Below, piece after piece: positions 7,453-8,916 of a stretch of DNA of 8,916 nucleotides. The stretch spans positions 1 through 8,916 of the forward strand of contig RFPX01000042.1 in NCBI GenBank assembly GCA_009925955.1. The letters are read 5' to 3'. This DNA comes from Betaproteobacteria bacterium. GTDB taxonomy: Bacteria > Pseudomonadota > Gammaproteobacteria > Burkholderiales > Burkholderiaceae_C. The notes beneath the pieces were generated by a model. It saw only the letters and a program-made list of their open reading frames with translations. It had not been told where the DNA came from and ran no database searches. Each line of letters begins with the position of its first letter. The first letter of the stretch is position 1. The position numbers and the translations under genes were made by a program.

Positions 7453-7469
7453 CAGTCGTCTGACGAGTG
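7453..7469. promoter_or_regulatory. Candidate FCD-regulator operator A, in front of the leftward operon
   Basis: A 17-bp palindrome (CAGTCGTCTGACGAGTG) pairs at seven of eight positions around a central T at 7461. Its perfect 11-bp core, TCGTCTGACGA (7456-7466), fits TNGTNNNACNA, the operator pattern known for GntR/FCD regulators. It lies 19-35 bp upstream of the chosen MR2 start and just downstream of a candidate -10 box, so binding would cover the expected transcription start and repress. A near-copy lies in front of the regulator gene. Confidence 0.72.
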
Positions 7470-7472
7470 TGG

Positions 7473-7478
7473 AGTCTA
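7473..7478 (-). promoter_or_regulatory. Candidate -10 box for the leftward operon
   Basis: On the minus strand this reads TAGACT, matching TATAAT at four of six positions. It is placed so that transcription would start inside operator A and give a leader of roughly 30 nt before the MR2 ATG. No convincing -35 box is seen at the right spacing, so this is a weak assignment supported mainly by position. Confidence 0.3.
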
Positions 7479-7567
7479 CCCTGAACTGGTGTGGATCAGG
7501 GCGTCACCTGGGGAAAACGATAGCGATTTGGCCTCCGATTCACCCCCAAAGTGGCCTCGTGAGTGCC

Positions 7568-7573
7568 TATACT
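7568..7573 (+). promoter_or_regulatory. Candidate -10 box for the regulator gene
   Basis: TATACT matches the sigma-70 -10 consensus at five of six positions. Transcription would start around 7580, at the edge of operator B, with a leader of about 45 nt before the regulator ATG. No good -35 box is found 16-18 bp upstream, where the sequence is C- and A-rich, so the promoter may be weak or need an activator. Confidence 0.45.
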
Positions 7574-7580
7574 GACGTAT

Positions 7581-7593
7581 GTCGTCTGATGAC
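7581..7593. promoter_or_regulatory. Candidate FCD-regulator operator B, in front of the regulator gene
   Basis: GTCGTCTGATGAC is a 13-bp palindrome with one mismatched pair around a central T at 7587. It matches operator A at 11 of 13 positions in the same orientation. Its core, TCGTCTGATGA, differs at one fixed position from the TNGTNNNACNA pattern, suggesting a weaker site than A. It lies 8 bp downstream of the candidate -10 box of the regulator, as expected for autorepression. Confidence 0.68.
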
Positions 7594-7624
7594 TAGAGGC
7601 GACTGAACGAGCCCAAAGCTGACC

Positions 7625-8380
7625 ATGCCGCAAGCCTCCGATTCCAACACCCAGCGAGCGCCGAGCCTGTCCCAACGCGTGGTCGATGGGATCACGCAGC
7701 GCATCCAAAGTGGCGAGCTCAAGCCCGAGCAGCGCGTGCCGCCGGAGCCCGCGCTCATGCGCGAGTTCAGTGTGAGCCGCAGCGTGGTGCGCGAAGCGGT
7801 TTCACGTCTGCAGGCCAACGGCCTGATCCGCACGCGCCACGGCGTCGGCAGCTTTGTGCAGGCGCCTCAACCCGATCGCGCCTTGATGCACGCCCCCGAT
7901 GCGGTGCTCATGCTCCAGCAAAAGTTGGCCTTGCTTGAGTTGCGGCTGAGCCTGGAATCCGATGCGGCCGCCCTGGCAGCGCAACGGCGCACGCCGGAAC
8001 AGTTGTCGGCCATGCAGGCGGCCTTGGATGCGTTTGACCGGCAGCACTCGACCGGGGAGGGCACGGCCGAAGCGGATTTCCGTTTCCATGAACTGATCGC
8101 GCAGGCCACGGGCAACGAATACTTTCTGCATGTCCTGCGGTCCATCGGAACCGCCACGATCACGCGAGGCCGCACGGGCACCGGCAAGCTCGCGCCGTCC
8201 CCGAAAACCCCTCGATTCGGAGAGCCCACCCCGCAATTGAGGTCGGGCAAGGAGATCACCGCGATGGAGCACCGCGCCGTCTTCGATGCCATCGCACGAG
8301 GTGACGCGGCGATGGCCCGTGCCGCCATGTACATGCACCTGAACAACAGCCGTGACCGGATGAAGGCCACGACCCGCTAA
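7625..8380 (+). CDS. GntR-family transcriptional regulator, FadR/FCD subfamily
   Basis: This 251-residue ligand-responsive DNA-binding protein probably controls both divergent transcripts. The N-terminal winged helix (about 15-79) carries the FadR-type recognition region SVSRSVVREAVSRLQANGL (49-67), with the usual Arg residues R52 and R56, and a wing ending in HGVGSFV. The C-terminal FCD effector domain (about 95-245) begins with the ELRLSLE helix. It keeps a plausible metal/ligand set of D151 and H155 (DFRFH), H216 (MEHRAV) and H238 (MYMHLNN), which normally bind a divalent metal and a carboxylate effector. This fits an organic acid or sugar acid inducer. A Pro/Gly-rich loop at 184-210 joins two effector-domain helices. 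The ATG at 7625 has only a weak ribosome-binding site; the nearest upstream in-frame ATG, at 7589, runs into a stop. Repression is inferred from operator placement. Confidence 0.93.
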   Translation: MPQASDSNTQRAPSLSQRVVDGITQRIQSGELKPEQRVPPEPALMREFSVSRSVVREAVSRLQANGLIRTRHGVGSFVQAPQPDRALMHAPDAVLMLQQKLALLELRLSLESDAAALAAQRRTPEQLSAMQAALDAFDRQHSTGEGTAEADFRFHELIAQATGNEYFLHVLRSIGTATITRGRTGTGKLAPSPKTPRFGEPTPQLRSGKEITAMEHRAVFDAIARGDAAMARAAMYMHLNNSRDRMKATTR

Positions 8381-8419
8381 ACCCCACGCCAAACCCCGCC
8401 ACCAACACGCACTACAACC

Positions 8420-8425
8420 AGGAGA
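8420..8425 (+). promoter_or_regulatory. Strong ribosome-binding site of the TonB-dependent receptor
   Basis: AGGAGA lies 6 nt before the ATG at 8432 and is the best Shine-Dalgarno sequence in the window. It fixes the receptor start and suggests efficient translation. No promoter or terminator hairpin is visible in the 51 nt between the regulator stop and this start. Confidence 0.8.
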
Positions 8426-8431
8426 CACGTG

Positions 8432-8916
8432 ATGCCCCCCCGTTTCAACACCATGATCCAAAAGCCCACCGCTGTGACGCTCGCCATCCTGGGTCTGGCC
8501 GCAGCCTTTCCCGCGGCCCACGCCCAAGCGCAAGCCCAGGGCGCCGATGCGGCCCAGCGCATCGATGTCACCGGGTCGATCATTCGGCGCAGCATCAGCG
8601 GCGTCAGCAGTGAAACCGCATTGCCCATCACCTCGATCACCGCAGCCGACATGGACGCGCGTTTGAACACCGAGCTGAAGGACTACATGCTGGAGCTGCC
8701 TCAGGCGAATTCCTTGGGCAGCAACCAGGGCACTGCCGGCCCGATGACCAGCCTGCGTGGCTTCGGGCCCATGCGTACCCTGACGCTGCTCAACGGCCGC
8801 CGTTTGGCAAAAGAGCCGCTGACCAACCAGTACGTCAGCGTGAACGTGATCCCACGCATGGCGCTCAGCCGAACCGACATCCTGCGTGACGGGGCGTCCT
8901 CCAGCTATGGCTCAGA
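8432..8916 (+). CDS. TonB-dependent outer-membrane receptor, N-terminal part, cut by window edge
   Basis: An open frame of 161 complete codons runs off the right edge. The first 31 residues form a Sec signal peptide (MPPRFNTMIQKP, then a hydrophobic run, with cleavage after AHA at 31). A short Gln/Ala-rich linker precedes RIDVTGS (43-49), which looks like a TonB box followed by the plug-domain start. The plug domain shows its hallmarks: SLRGFGPMRTLTLLNGRRLA (107-126), VNVIPRMALSRTDILRDGAS (137-156) and SSYGS (157-161), as in receptors with the VLLNGRR and VLRDGASAIYGSD motifs. The missing part should be the rest of the plug and a 22-strand barrel. Receptors of this type import siderophores, cobalamin, oligosaccharides or other large or scarce solutes using TonB energy. 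Its position directly after the regulator suggests it serves the same substrate as the ABC transporter. Confidence 0.93.
   Translation, partial: MPPRFNTMIQKPTAVTLAILGLAAAFPAAHAQAQAQGADAAQRIDVTGSIIRRSISGVSSETALPITSITAADMDARLNTELKDYMLELPQANSLGSNQGTAGPMTSLRGFGPMRTLTLLNGRRLAKEPLTNQYVSVNVIPRMALSRTDILRDGASSSYGS

Noticed and set aside
7480..7500. Inverted repeat CCTGA...TCAGG in the divergent region
   Set aside because: Only five base pairs with an 11-nt loop, no second copy and no T-tract. It is too weak to call as an operator or terminator, although it lies upstream of the leftward -10 box.
6151..7575. Plus-strand open frame of 474 codons
   Set aside because: It is antisense to MR2 and the binding-protein start, and extends into the divergent regulatory region. 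No domain is recognised.

Overview
The window looks like a piece of a betaproteobacterial chromosome, probably Burkholderiales (a Comamonadaceae-like relative). This is inferred from the high GC content, the dense gene packing, and the style of the TonB-dependent receptor and GntR/FCD proteins. No rRNA, tRNA, CRISPR array, insertion sequence or obvious mobile-element boundary was seen.

Layout. A divergent regulatory region at about 7435-7624 splits the window. Leftward on the minus strand runs a tight seven-gene operon. Its order is: enolase-superfamily enzyme (here MR2, 7434-6277), a family-5 solute-binding protein with a Tat-like signal (6257-4593), two DppB/DppC-type permeases (4596-3586 and 3589-2705), two DppD/DppF-type ATPases (2708-1872 and 1875-1087), and a second, different enolase-superfamily enzyme (here MR1, 1042 to the left edge, cut near its C-terminus). 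The four junctions within the ABC transporter each overlap by 4 nt (ATGA or GTGA). Rightward on the plus strand are a GntR-family FCD regulator (7625-8380) and, 51 nt later with a strong ribosome-binding site, the start of a TonB-dependent outer-membrane receptor (8432 to the right edge).

How it fits together. The locus reads as a complete route for one carbon source. The TonB receptor would take a solute across the outer membrane. The Tat-exported binding protein and Opp/Dpp/Nik-class ABC transporter would move it into the cytoplasm. Two mandelate-racemase-like enzymes would then dehydrate, epimerise or otherwise process an alpha-proton carboxylate such as a sugar acid or derivative. The FCD regulator probably controls both directions. 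Two near-identical palindromes, fitting the TNGTNNNACNA operator pattern of FCD regulators, lie just downstream of candidate -10 boxes for each divergent transcript, and their centres are 126 bp apart.

The most unusual points are these matching operators and the non-standard active sites of both enolase-superfamily enzymes. MR1 keeps the Lys-x-Lys motif but lacks a recognisable His-Asp dyad. MR2 has Lys-x-His and keeps the dyad His, but has Gly where the dyad Asp is expected. The substrate cannot be named from sequence alone.
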